DNA of 64,000 nt from Bin87 sp965222895 (GTDB taxonomy: Bacteria; Chloroflexota; Dehalococcoidia; Lucifugimonadales; UBA3495), in assembly GCA_965222895.1 (NCBI GenBank), contig CBDCVB010000002.1:1984001-2048000 (forward strand), given 5' to 3'. Within the stretch, counting starts at the first letter, position 1; every line of letters starts with the position of its first letter. Below are positions 15,669 to 24,012 of the stretch, piece after piece. Position numbers and translations under genes: made by a program. Under the pieces are notes generated by a model that was not told the DNA's origin, did not search any database, and was given only the letters and a program-made list of their open reading frames with translations.

Positions 15669-15732
15669 TATATCGTGAGCAGCACTATATCGTGAGCATC
15701 ATCATCGTGTGCATCGCTGTATCGCGAGCATC
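15669..15732. repeat. Degenerate tandem repeats between nucleoside hydrolase and alcohol dehydrogenase
   Basis: Four units of about 16 bp with core TATCGTGAGCATC (15669, 15686, about 15701 and 15718 onward) lie in the divergent intergenic region. No clear promoter is seen apart from them. Confidence 0.65.
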
Positions 15733-15772
15733 ATCGGTGGTTTTCTGACGCCGGCACGGAGGCATTCGTAAA

Positions 15773-16861
15773 ATGGCAGTTAATGAAGTGCGGGGAGTCA
15801 TCGCGCGGTCGAAGGGCGCGCCGGTGGAACTGGTACCGATTTTGGTTCCCGACCCCGGCGAGGGCGAGGCGCTGGTGCGAGTCCAGGCCTGCGGCGTTTG
15901 CCATACGGATTTGCATTACCGGGAAGGCGCGATCAACGATGACTTTCCGTTCCTGCTGGGCCACGAGGCAGCCGGTATCGTGGAGAAAATCGGGGGCGGA
16001 GTCAGCAATGTTGTGCCCGGCGATTTTGTGATTCTTGCCTGGCGCGCCCCGTGCGGTCAATGCCGTTCCTGCGTGCGTGGCCGGCCCTGGTACTGCTTCT
16101 CCAGCCGCAATGCCGAGCAGAAAATGACCCTGACCGACGGATCGCCGGTGTCGCCCGCATTGGGCATCGGGGCATTCTGCGATCTGACGCTGGTGGACGC
16201 ACTCCAGGCCGTCAAGGTCAATCCGGCGGCAAGCCCGCTCGCGGCGGGCCTGATTGGCTGCGGCATCATGGCCGGCCTGGGCGCAGCCATCAACACCGGC
16301 GGTGTCAGTCGCGGCGATTCAGTGGCGGTCATCGGTTGCGGCGGCGTCGGCAACGCAGCGGTCGCCGGCGCGCAACTGGCCGGCGCCAACATCATCATCG
16401 CGGTGGACATCGACGACCGCAAGCTCGACTGGGCCAAAGGATTCGGAGCCACCCACACCATAAACTCCACCCTAACCGACCCAGTAGCGGCCATCCGGGA
16501 ACTCACCGGCGGCAACGGCGTGAACGTGGCGATTGAGGCCGTGGGCAACCCAACCACCTACGAACAGGCTTTTTACGCCCGCGACCACGCCGGCACCGTG
16601 GTGCTGGTTGGTGTCCCTGACCCCACGATGAAAATTGAACTGCCGCTGATCGAGGTTTTCGGACGCGGCGGTTCGCTCAAATCCTCCTGGTACGGCGATT
16701 GCCTGCCCACCCGAGACTTCCCTATGCTGATTGACCTGTACTTGCAAGGCCGTCTGAATCTGGACGGTTTTGTCAGCGAACGCATCACGATAGATGAGGT
16801 TGAAGCCGCATTCGAGCGCATGGGCCGAGGAGAAGTGCTGCGCTCGGTCGTTGTGATGTAG
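15773..16861 (+). CDS. Zinc alcohol dehydrogenase, S-(hydroxymethyl)mycothiol dehydrogenase-like
   Basis: The 362-residue enzyme is a medium-chain Zn alcohol dehydrogenase. Catalytic zinc ligands are Cys40 (ACGVCHTD) and His64-Glu65 (LLGHEAAG); structural zinc cysteines are 94, 97, 100 and 108. The NAD motif is VIGCGGVGNAA. Signature stretches (INDDFPFLLGHEAAG, QKMTLTDG, ALGIGAF, GSLKSSWYGDCLP, DLYLQGRL) match actinobacterial MscR, which oxidises the formaldehyde-mycothiol adduct. No mycothiol synthesis gene is in the window, so the thiol cofactor is open. A GGAGG site precedes the ATG; the hydrolase gene follows after 20 bp. Confidence 0.88.
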   Translation: MAVNEVRGVIARSKGAPVELVPILVPDPGEGEALVRVQACGVCHTDLHYREGAINDDFPFLLGHEAAGIVEKIGGGVSNVVPGDFVILAWRAPCGQCRSCVRGRPWYCFSSRNAEQKMTLTDGSPVSPALGIGAFCDLTLVDALQAVKVNPAASPLAAGLIGCGIMAGLGAAINTGGVSRGDSVAVIGCGGVGNAAVAGAQLAGANIIIAVDIDDRKLDWAKGFGATHTINSTLTDPVAAIRELTGGNGVNVAIEAVGNPTTYEQAFYARDHAGTVVLVGVPDPTMKIELPLIEVFGRGGSLKSSWYGDCLPTRDFPMLIDLYLQGRLNLDGFVSERITIDEVEAAFERMGRGEVLRSVVVM

Positions 16862-16881
16862 GTAAGGAGGATGGCGCAAAT

Positions 16882-17616
16882 ATGGCCACGTTTGTACTGA
16901 TTCACGGCGCCTGGCACGGCGGATGGTGCTGGTGGAAGGTTGCGCCCCTCCTGCGCCAGGCTGGACACACTGCGCTGGCCCCCAGCTTGACCGGGCTCGG
17001 CGACCGGGCCCACCTGGCGGCCCTGATGCCTCCGGCATCGTTCAATTTGGACCTGCACATCAGGGACGTGGCGCAGTTGCTGGAATCCAACGACCTGCAA
17101 GATGCCGTGCTGGTGGCCCACGCTTATGCCGGCATGGTCATCACCGGCGTTGCCGAGGTTTGCCCGGAGCGGATCGCTGCCCTGGTTTACGTCAACGGCG
17201 TGGTTCCCGCCGATGGCGAAGCGATGGTCGACCAGCTGGAGGCAGTGCGCGGCCCGGAATTCGTCGCACGCATCCGGCAACACATTGCAGACAGCACGCC
17301 GTTCATGCCGGCGCCGACCCACGCCGACGAAATCGCCGAACGCTGGTCTATCACCGATGCCGATGATCAGCGGTTCGTGCTGCCCAGGCTGAGTCCGCAG
17401 CCTACCCTCACGTTCTCGCAGCCGGTGCGCACCGGCAGAGCGGAAGCGCAGGCCCTGCGCCGCGAATTCGTGCTGTGCAGCGAGTCCGGGTTTGAGGCGG
17501 TGGCGGAAAAGGCAGCCGCGTCAAACTGGGGCGTGCACCGCATCGACACCGGCCACGACCCGATGATTACAACGCCACGGGAGCTGGCCGACATCTTGCT
17601 GGCCATCGCCGGTTGA
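16882..17616 (+). CDS. Alpha/beta hydrolase-fold protein lacking the nucleophile serine
   Basis: The 244-residue protein belongs to the esterase/hydroxynitrile-lyase-like branch: VLIHGAWHGGWCWWKV with HGAWHGG, then PSLTGLGDRAHL, and a C-terminal His in IDTGHDPMITTP. In relatives the nucleophile elbow reads GHSYGG; here it is AHAYAG, with Ala81 replacing the serine and both flanking glycines altered. The DNA is clear (codons GCC-CAC-GCT-TAT-GCC-GGC). It could be a pseudoenzyme, a lyase, or a binding protein. AAGGAGG stands before the ATG, and the gene is coupled to the dehydrogenase upstream. Confidence 0.87.
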   Translation: MATFVLIHGAWHGGWCWWKVAPLLRQAGHTALAPSLTGLGDRAHLAALMPPASFNLDLHIRDVAQLLESNDLQDAVLVAHAYAGMVITGVAEVCPERIAALVYVNGVVPADGEAMVDQLEAVRGPEFVARIRQHIADSTPFMPAPTHADEIAERWSITDADDQRFVLPRLSPQPTLTFSQPVRTGRAEAQALRREFVLCSESGFEAVAEKAAASNWGVHRIDTGHDPMITTPRELADILLAIAG

Positions 17617-17736
17617 CCGGCCGGTCGCGCGGGGGCGCACGAACCCGGTTTCCGGGTATGCTAGGATTACCGCCAACATTCGCGCAACATTCGCGTTCCA
17701 AAACTCACCCAACAGCCCCAACAGGAGGTCTACGTT

Positions 17737-18462
17737 ATGGCAAACGAAGCGCTGGGTCTTGACGTCAAAGCCTGCATTTTCGACGTATTCGGCACAGTGG
17801 TGGACTGGCGTTCCAGCATCACCGAACAGTGCGCAAACATGGGGCGCATCAAGGGGATTGACCGCGACTGGGCTGCGTTTGCCGACTCCTGGCGAGGCAA
17901 GTACCGTCCCTACATGGATAAGGTCCGGCACGGCGATTTACCGTGGACTAACCTGGACGCGCTGCATCGTATGTCGTTGGACGATGTGCTTGAAGAATAC
18001 GAAATCTCCGGTTTCAGCGACGACGAGAAGATGGAGGTAACGTACTTCTGGCACCACCTGCGCCCGTGGGCAGACACGGTGCCCGGACTCTACCGCCTCA
18101 AGAACAAGTTCATCATCGCCCCCATGTCAAACGGCAACATCGCCCTGATGACCAACATGGCCAAGAACGGCGGGATGCCCTGGGATTGCATCCTCGGGGC
18201 CGAAGTGGCCCAGCACTACAAGCCAGACCCGGAAAGCTACGGCGCCGCAGTGAAACTCTTGGGCCTCAAACCGGAGCAGGTGATGATGGTGGCCGCCCAC
18301 CAGGGAGACCTGCTCGCATCGGCCAAGGTGGGTCTCCGCACCGGATTCGTGCCGCGTCCCAAAGAACATGGCCCGGACCGCACGCCGGACCCGACGCCGG
18401 ACCCATCGTTCAACGTGGTGGCCGACAGCTTCGTCGACCTGGCGACCAAGCTGGGAGCGTAA
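17737..18462 (+). CDS. HAD hydrolase, 2-haloacid dehalogenase type II
   Basis: The 241-residue product is a HAD-superfamily hydrolase of the (S)-2-haloacid dehalogenase type. The nucleophile is Asp16 in IFDVFGTVVDWR; motif II is APMSNGN, motif III YKPDPESY and motif IV VAAHQGDL. Native substrate may be a haloacid or a phosphate ester; the DWR after the nucleophile favours the dehalogenase branch. A short Pro-Asp repeat (DRTPDPTPDPS) lies near the C terminus. AGGAGG precedes the ATG by 8 bp. It is 120 bp after the hydrolase gene and ends before a terminator. Confidence 0.88.
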   Translation: MANEALGLDVKACIFDVFGTVVDWRSSITEQCANMGRIKGIDRDWAAFADSWRGKYRPYMDKVRHGDLPWTNLDALHRMSLDDVLEEYEISGFSDDEKMEVTYFWHHLRPWADTVPGLYRLKNKFIIAPMSNGNIALMTNMAKNGGMPWDCILGAEVAQHYKPDPESYGAAVKLLGLKPEQVMMVAAHQGDLLASAKVGLRTGFVPRPKEHGPDRTPDPTPDPSFNVVADSFVDLATKLGA

Positions 18463-18524
18463 CCCCGCACCAGGGCATACGCATCAATAGACGTTAGCCG
18501 GAAGCCGGCGACGTTGCCCGGAAG

Positions 18525-18560
18525 CCGGGGTTGGCAGTCTCTCGCTGTCGCCCCGGTTTT
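18525..18560 (+). terminator. Intrinsic terminator after the HAD gene
   Basis: CCGGGG (18525-18530) pairs with CCCCGG (18551-18556), with inner pairing GGCAG/CTGTC, followed by TTTT. It separates the plus-strand operon from the convergent LLM gene, whose stop codon begins at 18560. Confidence 0.75.
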
Positions 18561-19597
18561 CAGCCCAAGTCGGGCGGCTCCAACCCGCACGCCTGCGCCA
18601 CCAGTTCGTAGGAGCGCACGCGGTCGGCGTAGTGGTAGCAGATGGTAACCACGCTCAAGTCGGCGGTTTGGTACTGTTCCGACACCCGCTCCAGCCCTGC
18701 TTTCACCTGTTCCGGGTCGCCGTCCACGCAATTGCGGAGATATTGCTGTATGAATTGCCACTCGTTGGCCAGATACTTGTACGATGCCGCCAACTCCGGC
18801 GATGGAATGCCCCTGGCCTGGCCCGTTACCGACCGCAGGCGACCCAAGTTGCGGCTGGACCCGATGCGCCGCGCCTCTTCCTCGGTGTCGGCGCACAATA
18901 CCTGCACCCCCACGTTCACCAAAGGTTGCGCCAGGTGCTCCGAGGCCTCGAAATTCTGCCGGTACGATTCCACGATTTGCGGGCCGTCATCGGCGCCCAT
19001 ACCGAAGAAGTGTGCATAGGCGAAGGGCAGGCCCATTTTGGCGGCCATGAACGCGGACTCGTACCGGGATCCCAGCAACCAGACCTGCGGCGCAGTGTCC
19101 GGTTCGTCCGGGGATGCAGCCACCGCGCTGAAGGGGTGGTCGTCGGGCTGCGAGTCGTTCAGATAATTCACCACGTCCCGCACCTGCTGCGGAAAATGGC
19201 GAATGTCTTTCGGGGTGCTGGGATACGCCAGCGCGGCGGCGGTTATCTGATCGCTGCCGGGCGCCCGCCCGATGCCCAGGTCGATGCGGCCGGGGTAGAA
19301 AGCGTCCAGCATACGGAACGTTTCCGCCACTTTCAGGGAGCTGTAGTGCGACAGCATCACGCCGCCGGAACCGACGCGGATGCGCCGGGTATTGGCCGCA
19401 ATCTGCCCAACCAGAACCTCGGGGGCGGTGCCGGCAAAATTGGGCAGGTTGTGATGTTCTGCCACCCAATAGCGCTCGTATCCCATCGTTTCCGTGGCCT
19501 TCGCGAGCTGGATGGTCTCGCGCAGCGCCACACCGGCGGAGCTTCCTTCGCGCATGGGTGACTGGTCAACCACGCTCAGTTGCAATTTTTGGCTCAA
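18560..19597 (-). CDS. LLM-class (luciferase-like) flavin oxidoreductase
   Basis: The 345-residue protein has the bacterial luciferase-like TIM barrel of the MsnO8-type branch. Recognisable stretches are LSVVDQSPMREG, YWVAEHHNLPNFAGTAPEV, RIRVGSGGVMLSHY, and LDAFYPGRIDLGIGRAPGSD. It is predicted to use FMN or F420 in oxidation of an unknown substrate. It is monocistronic on the minus strand; its 5' side faces a palindromic repeat element and the divergent pst operon. Confidence 0.9.
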   Translation of the reverse strand: MSQKLQLSVVDQSPMREGSSAGVALRETIQLAKATETMGYERYWVAEHHNLPNFAGTAPEVLVGQIAANTRRIRVGSGGVMLSHYSSLKVAETFRMLDAFYPGRIDLGIGRAPGSDQITAAALAYPSTPKDIRHFPQQVRDVVNYLNDSQPDDHPFSAVAASPDEPDTAPQVWLLGSRYESAFMAAKMGLPFAYAHFFGMGADDGPQIVESYRQNFEASEHLAQPLVNVGVQVLCADTEEEARRIGSSRNLGRLRSVTGQARGIPSPELAASYKYLANEWQFIQQYLRNCVDGDPEQVKAGLERVSEQYQTADLSVVTICYHYADRVRSYELVAQACGLEPPDLG

Positions 19598-19679
19598 CTT
19601 GCCTCCCCCTGTTCACCCGACACGCGTACCGCACCGGGCCACTATTGAGTCGCGAGTAACACGATTTTCGGCTCCCGGC

Positions 19680-19824
19680 CTCAGGCGTACCCACTTTGTC
19701 ATTGCGAGCGTAGCGTGGCAATCTCGTCGCCATAGCAACGGGGGTTCGCCAACGTGTGTTCAGCCGCATCGAGATTGCCACGTCGCTATGCTCCTCGCAA
19801 TGACAGATTGTGGGTACGCGCGAC
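19680..19824. mobile_element. 145-bp palindromic MITE-like element, copy 1
   Basis: The element starts CTCAGGCGTACCC and ends GGGTACGCGCGAC, forming imperfect terminal inverted repeats, with inner arms GTCATTGCGAG and CTCGCAATGAC. It is flanked exactly by a 9-bp duplication, GCTCCCGGC (19671-19679 and 19825-19833). It is non-coding. Two more copies are at 23831 and 39819 in the same orientation. The pst promoter starts 3 bp after the right duplication. Confidence 0.85.
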
Positions 19825-19836
19825 GCTCCCGGCGGG

Positions 19837-19865
19837 TTGACGGAAAATCGGGGCACACCTATTAT
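19837..19865 (+). promoter_or_regulatory. Sigma70-type promoter of the pst operon
   Basis: TTGACG (19837-19842) and TATTAT (19860-19865) are 17 bp apart; TATAAT overlaps at 19863-19868. The predicted leader to the pstC GTG is about 90 nt. No clear PHO box was recognised. Confidence 0.7.
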
Positions 19866-19961
19866 AATATGACCAAACGATGAGCGCAGCAGGACATTTC
19901 ACGGTCAACGACATTGGATGCCCCGGCGCATAAGAGCGCCGCGCCGATGAGGTGAGCCATC

Positions 19962-21341
19962 GTGCTTTTCGCTAAAATACCCGGCTCCAGGTCGGCCATT
20001 GACCCGGCGTCAACTGTCGACAAGCCACTTGCATCCAGTGGCTCAAAGCACCTACTTGAAAAAGTTATCAAGTCGGTGCTTTTTTTATTGGCGATGGTAT
20101 CCGTCATGGTCACCGTTGGCATCGTGGCGGTGCTGCTCTATGAGGGAGTGCGTTTCTTCACCGCAGATTTCTATGAGGCCAAACCAACCGAAGTCGTGGC
20201 CACCGGCGAGCCGGCGGACGCGGCAAGCCAAGTTTCCCCTGCAACGACCCCTCCGGCATCGACCGCTCCGGCAACAAACCCGCCCGGCACAGCCGCCCCG
20301 GGCGCCATCCCCCTGGTTTCGGTGCGCGGCACCACGGATTCGCTAATCTATGTGTCCTGGGAGCCACCCATCGCCGGCGCGCCGGTCAGTGGCTACGCCG
20401 TGTCCATATTACCAACTCTGAAGACCGACGTGTCCGACTGCGAATTGCTGGGCGCTGACCGGGTGTCCTGCGTCATCACCGACGCTTCGCCCGGAAGGTC
20501 GTACAAGATAACGGTGGCAGCCATATCCAATGGTGTGCCTGGAACCGCGCTGCAAACCAAGTCGTTCGCCGTTCCGGAATCGGTGCGGTGGCAACGCTAC
20601 TTTACCGACACCAAATGGCGCACGCTGCTGGTGCCCCGTTCCTACGGCGTCTGGCCGTTGCTGGTCGGCACAATGATGATCTCGCTGCTGGCAATGTGCA
20701 TCGCCGTTCCGTTGGGTTTGTTGTGCGCCATTTACCTCAGCGAGTATGCGAAACCTCGGGTGCGCGCCGTTACCAAACCCGTGCTCGAGGTGTTGGCCGG
20801 AGTTCCCACGGTGGTCTATGGCTTTTTCGCACTGTTCTTCATCACTCCCTTCCTGCGCGTTTTCGGCGATGACATTGGCATCTTCAACGCTTTGTCCGCC
20901 GCCATCGTGATGGGCGTTATGATTGTGCCGATGGTGTCCAGCCTCAGCGAGGATGCGATGCGCGCGGTGCCCCTCAGCCTGCGGGAAGGCGCGTTCGCGC
21001 TGGGCGCCACCAAAGTCGAGGTGGCGGTCAAGGTCGTGGTGCCGGCCGCATTATCCGGCATTGTGGCCGCCTTCATACTGGCAATGTCCAGAGCGGTTGG
21101 CGAGACGATGATTGTATTCATCGCCGCCGGCCAGAACGAAAAATTGACCTTCAACCCGCTGGAGCCGGTGAACACTATGACCGGATTCATGGCCACGACC
21201 AACTTCAGCGACAACGCCATACCCGGCACCGCACAGTTCCAGGCGCTGTTCGCCGTCGGAATTACGCTGTTCGTCATCACCCTGGTGATGAATCTGATCA
21301 GCCAGTTCGTCGTGGCCCGGTTCCGCGAGGTGTACGAATAA
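19962..21341 (+). CDS. pstC: Phosphate ABC transporter permease PstC with inserted fibronectin III domain
   Basis: PstC is one of two membrane subunits of the high-affinity phosphate importer. This protein has 459 residues against about 300 usually. Membrane segment 1 lies at about 37-60 (ending EGVRFF), then an Ala/Thr/Pro-rich linker (85-114), then a fibronectin type III-like beta domain at about 116-204 (SLIYVSWEPP, PVSGYAVSIL, YKITVAAISNG), and only then the normal loop (YFTDTKW), the other membrane segments and the permease motif EDAMRAVPLSLREGAFALGA. The insert would be extracytoplasmic and holds Cys160 and Cys170. Start is GTG with GAGG upstream; pstA overlaps by 1 bp. Confidence 0.94.
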   Translation: MLFAKIPGSRSAIDPASTVDKPLASSGSKHLLEKVIKSVLFLLAMVSVMVTVGIVAVLLYEGVRFFTADFYEAKPTEVVATGEPADAASQVSPATTPPASTAPATNPPGTAAPGAIPLVSVRGTTDSLIYVSWEPPIAGAPVSGYAVSILPTLKTDVSDCELLGADRVSCVITDASPGRSYKITVAAISNGVPGTALQTKSFAVPESVRWQRYFTDTKWRTLLVPRSYGVWPLLVGTMMISLLAMCIAVPLGLLCAIYLSEYAKPRVRAVTKPVLEVLAGVPTVVYGFFALFFITPFLRVFGDDIGIFNALSAAIVMGVMIVPMVSSLSEDAMRAVPLSLREGAFALGATKVEVAVKVVVPAALSGIVAAFILAMSRAVGETMIVFIAAGQNEKLTFNPLEPVNTMTGFMATTNFSDNAIPGTAQFQALFAVGITLFVITLVMNLISQFVVARFREVYE

Positions 21342-22225
21342 TGGCAGTTGACACCGCGCCCGGCTACCGCCGGCGGCTCGCTCGACGCAAGCGCAATGCC
21401 GGCATCTTCCATGCCATCTGCATCGTCACCGTAAGCGTTGCGATGTTGATGCTGGCCGCGCTGCTCTACTCCGTAATCTCCGAGGGCTGGTCGTGGTTGA
21501 GGTGGGACCTGATTACGGAGAATGCCTCCAGCAAAGCCATCAATTCCGGCCTGTTCCCATCCATCGTGGGTACGCTTTGGGTGATGGCGATTTGCATTTT
21601 TATATCGTTCTCGGTGGGAGTGTCCGCTGCCATATACCTGGAAGAGTACGCGAGGGCCAGCCGCATCACCGACCTCATTCAAACCAACATCAAGAACCTG
21701 GCCGCGGTGCCGTCCATCGTCTACGGCATCCTGGGACTCACTATCTTCGTTGCCCTGTTCTCGCTGGGCAAGAGCACGCTGGCCGCCGGTTTGACGCTCG
21801 CCATGCTGATTATGCCCGTGGTCATCGTGTCTGCCGAGGAATCAATCCGGGCCGTGCCGCCGTCCATCAGGGAGGGTGGCTACGCCTTGGGCGGCACGCG
21901 CTGGCAGGTGGTTTGGCGACTGGTGCTGCCACAGGCAATGCCCGGCATTCTGACCGGCATCATCCTGGCGGTCAGTCGGGCGATGGGTGAAGCCGCCCCG
22001 CTGGTGATAATGGGTGCGCTGTCTTTCGTGCCCTTCGCGCCAACCTCGCCGCTGGATCGTTTCACCGTATTGCCCATCCAGATTTACGTCTGGATATCGA
22101 AGCCGCAGGAAGAATTCCATCAACTGGCTGCTGCCGGTATTATTGTACTGCTGGCGATTCTGCTGGGCATGAACGCCTTTGCCATTTTCCTGCGTAACCG
22201 CCTGCAAAACCGACACCGAGGGTAA
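21341..22225 (+). CDS. pstA: Phosphate ABC transporter permease PstA
   Basis: The 294-residue PstA pairs with PstC to form the phosphate channel. About six membrane segments are visible, with the ABC coupling motif EESIRAVPPSIREGGYALGGTRWQV and the family stretch RAMGEAAPLVIMGAL. No insert comparable to that of PstC is present. Its ATG overlaps the pstC stop (TAATG), and pstB begins 8 bp after its stop. Confidence 0.96.
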   Translation: MAVDTAPGYRRRLARRKRNAGIFHAICIVTVSVAMLMLAALLYSVISEGWSWLRWDLITENASSKAINSGLFPSIVGTLWVMAICIFISFSVGVSAAIYLEEYARASRITDLIQTNIKNLAAVPSIVYGILGLTIFVALFSLGKSTLAAGLTLAMLIMPVVIVSAEESIRAVPPSIREGGYALGGTRWQVVWRLVLPQAMPGILTGIILAVSRAMGEAAPLVIMGALSFVPFAPTSPLDRFTVLPIQIYVWISKPQEEFHQLAAAGIIVLLAILLGMNAFAIFLRNRLQNRHRG

Positions 22226-22233
22226 ATGCGACC

Positions 22234-23019
22234 ATGGCGACTCCCGCCGCAACCACTCAGTCAGTTATCCGCGCCGTTGACGTTGGCGTCTACTATGGCG
22301 CCAATCAGGTTATCGAAGGCGTAAATCTGGACATCACCGAAAACGAAATTACCGCTATCATCGGGCCCAGTGGCGCTGGCAAAAGCACGTTGCTACGCTG
22401 CATCAACCGCATGAATGACCTTATTGATTCCTTCCGCATGGAAGGCCAGATCTGGTTCAATGAATTCAACCTCTACGCCCCCGGTTCCGACCCGACACAA
22501 ATTCGTTACCAGATTGGTATGGTGTTCCAGCGTCCAAACCCGTTCCCCAAGTCAATCTACGATAACGTCGCCTTTGGGCCGCGCATTAACGGTTACACCG
22601 GCCAGCTGAATGACATTGTTGAAGAATCCCTGCACCGCGCCGCTCTTTGGGATGAAGTCAAGGATCGGCTCAAGGAATCCGCTCTGGCGCTGTCCGGCGG
22701 CCAACAACAACGCCTGTGCATTGCCCGCGCGATGGCGGTCTCCCCCAGCGTTATCCTGATGGACGAACCCTGCTCCGCGCTGGACCCCATCGCTACGCTG
22801 GCTATCGAACAACTGATGCAGGAACTCAAAAAACAGTATAGTATCGTGATTGTGACGCATAATATGCAACAGGCCGGTCGCGTGTCGGACAAAACGGCAT
22901 TCCTGATGCCTGACGAGAATCGTGTGGCGCACCTGATAGAATTCGACGAAACCGCCCGCATGTTCACCAATCCCAGCGACGAACGTACCGAGGCATATAT
23001 CACCGGCAGATTCGGCTAA
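22234..23019 (+). CDS. pstB: Phosphate ABC transporter ATP-binding protein PstB
   Basis: The 261-residue ATPase energises the Pst importer. Walker A is GPSGAGKST at 44-52, the Q-loop is in GMVFQRPNPFPKSI, the signature is LSGGQQQRLCIARA, Walker B is VILMDEPCSALDP, and the switch His is in VIVTHNM. All PstB hallmarks are present and length is normal. It follows pstA by 8 bp. Confidence 0.97.
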   Translation: MATPAATTQSVIRAVDVGVYYGANQVIEGVNLDITENEITAIIGPSGAGKSTLLRCINRMNDLIDSFRMEGQIWFNEFNLYAPGSDPTQIRYQIGMVFQRPNPFPKSIYDNVAFGPRINGYTGQLNDIVEESLHRAALWDEVKDRLKESALALSGGQQQRLCIARAMAVSPSVILMDEPCSALDPIATLAIEQLMQELKKQYSIVIVTHNMQQAGRVSDKTAFLMPDENRVAHLIEFDETARMFTNPSDERTEAYITGRFG

Positions 23020-23062
23020 ATTCCCCGGGGCGGCGACCAACCAGAAACAAGGAGGCGCCAAA

Positions 23063-23743
23063 ATGCTGAGGTCCGACTTCGACCGGCTTCTGGAAACCTT
23101 GCAATCCGATCTGGGCGAAATGGGTCGCCTCGTTGAGGAAACCACCAAACAGGCCATCCGTGCGCTGCAAAACCGCGACGCCGCCCTGGCCCAGCAAGTT
23201 ATCGAAAACGATGACGTGATTGACAACCTGCAGGACACTCTGGAAACGAAGTGCCTGAGCATCCTGGCCACCCAGCAGCCGGCCGCCACCGACCTGCGCA
23301 CGGTGATGTCGGTGGTGCATATGGGTGTGGAACTGGAACGCATGGGGGACTACGCCGAGGGAATCGCCAAAATCTGCCTGCGCATCTACCAGGAACCCCT
23401 GCTCAAACCACTGATCGATATTCCACGGATGGCTGAATTGGCGCTCAAGATGCTGAACGAGGGTCTGCAAGCCTTCGCCGACCGGGATGAGGAGCTGGCG
23501 CGCAAGGTTTGCGCCGATGACGATGCCGTTGACGACCTCTACAACCAGATTTACCGCGAGCTGCTGACCTATATGCTGGAAGACCCGCGCAACATCCAGC
23601 GGGCCACCTACCTGCTGTGGGTGGCGCACGACCTGGAGCGGATTGCGGACCGCGCGACCAATATCGCCGAGCGAGTTATCTGGTTGATTTCGGGCGGGTC
23701 GGTCAGCACCCGGGCGCTGAAATCGGAACGCTCGCTACGCTAA
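23063..23743 (+). CDS. phoU: Phosphate signalling/transport regulator PhoU
   Basis: The 226-residue all-helical PhoU connects Pst transport with phosphate signalling and restrains uptake. Two related PhoU three-helix repeats are visible, each with the metal-binding-like E-x-x-x-D pattern (ELERMGDYAEGIAK and DLERIADRATNIAER). AAGGAGG lies 8 bp before the ATG. It ends the pstCAB-phoU operon; no pstS or phoBR genes are adjacent. Its stop codon sits within a degenerate tandem repeat. Confidence 0.95.
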   Translation: MLRSDFDRLLETLQSDLGEMGRLVEETTKQAIRALQNRDAALAQQVIENDDVIDNLQDTLETKCLSILATQQPAATDLRTVMSVVHMGVELERMGDYAEGIAKICLRIYQEPLLKPLIDIPRMAELALKMLNEGLQAFADRDEELARKVCADDDAVDDLYNQIYRELLTYMLEDPRNIQRATYLLWVAHDLERIADRATNIAERVIWLISGGSVSTRALKSERSLR

Positions 23744-23772
23744 ATTCGCTGCGCTAATTCGTTGCGCCAAAT
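23732..23772. repeat. Degenerate tandem repeat containing the phoU stop
   Basis: Three 13-14 bp units (TCGCTACGCTAAAT, TCGCTGCGCTAAT, TCGTTGCGCCAAAT) run from inside phoU to downstream of it. The phoU TAA (23741-23743) is in the first unit and recurs in the second. Confidence 0.8.
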
Positions 23773-23830
23773 GTGAATCGCAGCGACGTTTTCTGACCCG
23801 ATTTTGATCGAACCACGAGGAACACATAAC

Positions 23831-23999
23831 CTCATGCGAACCCACTTTGTCATTGCGAGCGTAGCGTGGCAATCTCATCGCCGTAGCAACGGCGGTTCGC
23901 CGACGTGTGTTCAACCTCATCGAGATTGCCACGTCCCTCGACGAGCTCGGGATGAGCGGGCGCTCCTCGCAATGACAGATTAAAGTGGCTACGCGTGAC
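23831..23999. mobile_element. Palindromic MITE-like element, copy 2 (169 bp)
   Basis: It shares with copies 1 and 3 the start CTCATGCG, the arms GTCATTGCGAG/CTCGCAATGAC and the end ACGCGTGAC, but holds about 24 extra bases in the right half (23936-23960, a small palindrome around GAGCTC). Flanks (ACACATAAC and CAAAATAAC) match in six of nine positions, a possible decayed duplication. The reductase promoter begins 14 bp beyond the right end. Confidence 0.8.
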
Positions 24000-24012
24000 C
24001 AAAATAACTTGT

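Noticed and set aside
15773..18462. Secondary-metabolite or dehalogenation gene cluster
   Set aside because: Three unrelated catabolic-type enzymes in a run are not enough; no transporter, regulator or biosynthetic core enzyme is present.
18481..18530. Repeated GCCGGAAGCCGG motif as a regulatory palindrome
   Set aside because: It is short, overlaps the terminator stem and is better explained as part of the degenerate spacer repeats.
19680..19824. CRISPR or tRNA-like structure in the palindromic repeats
   Set aside because: Copies are dispersed, palindromic and flanked by target duplications; there are no spacers and no tRNA arms.
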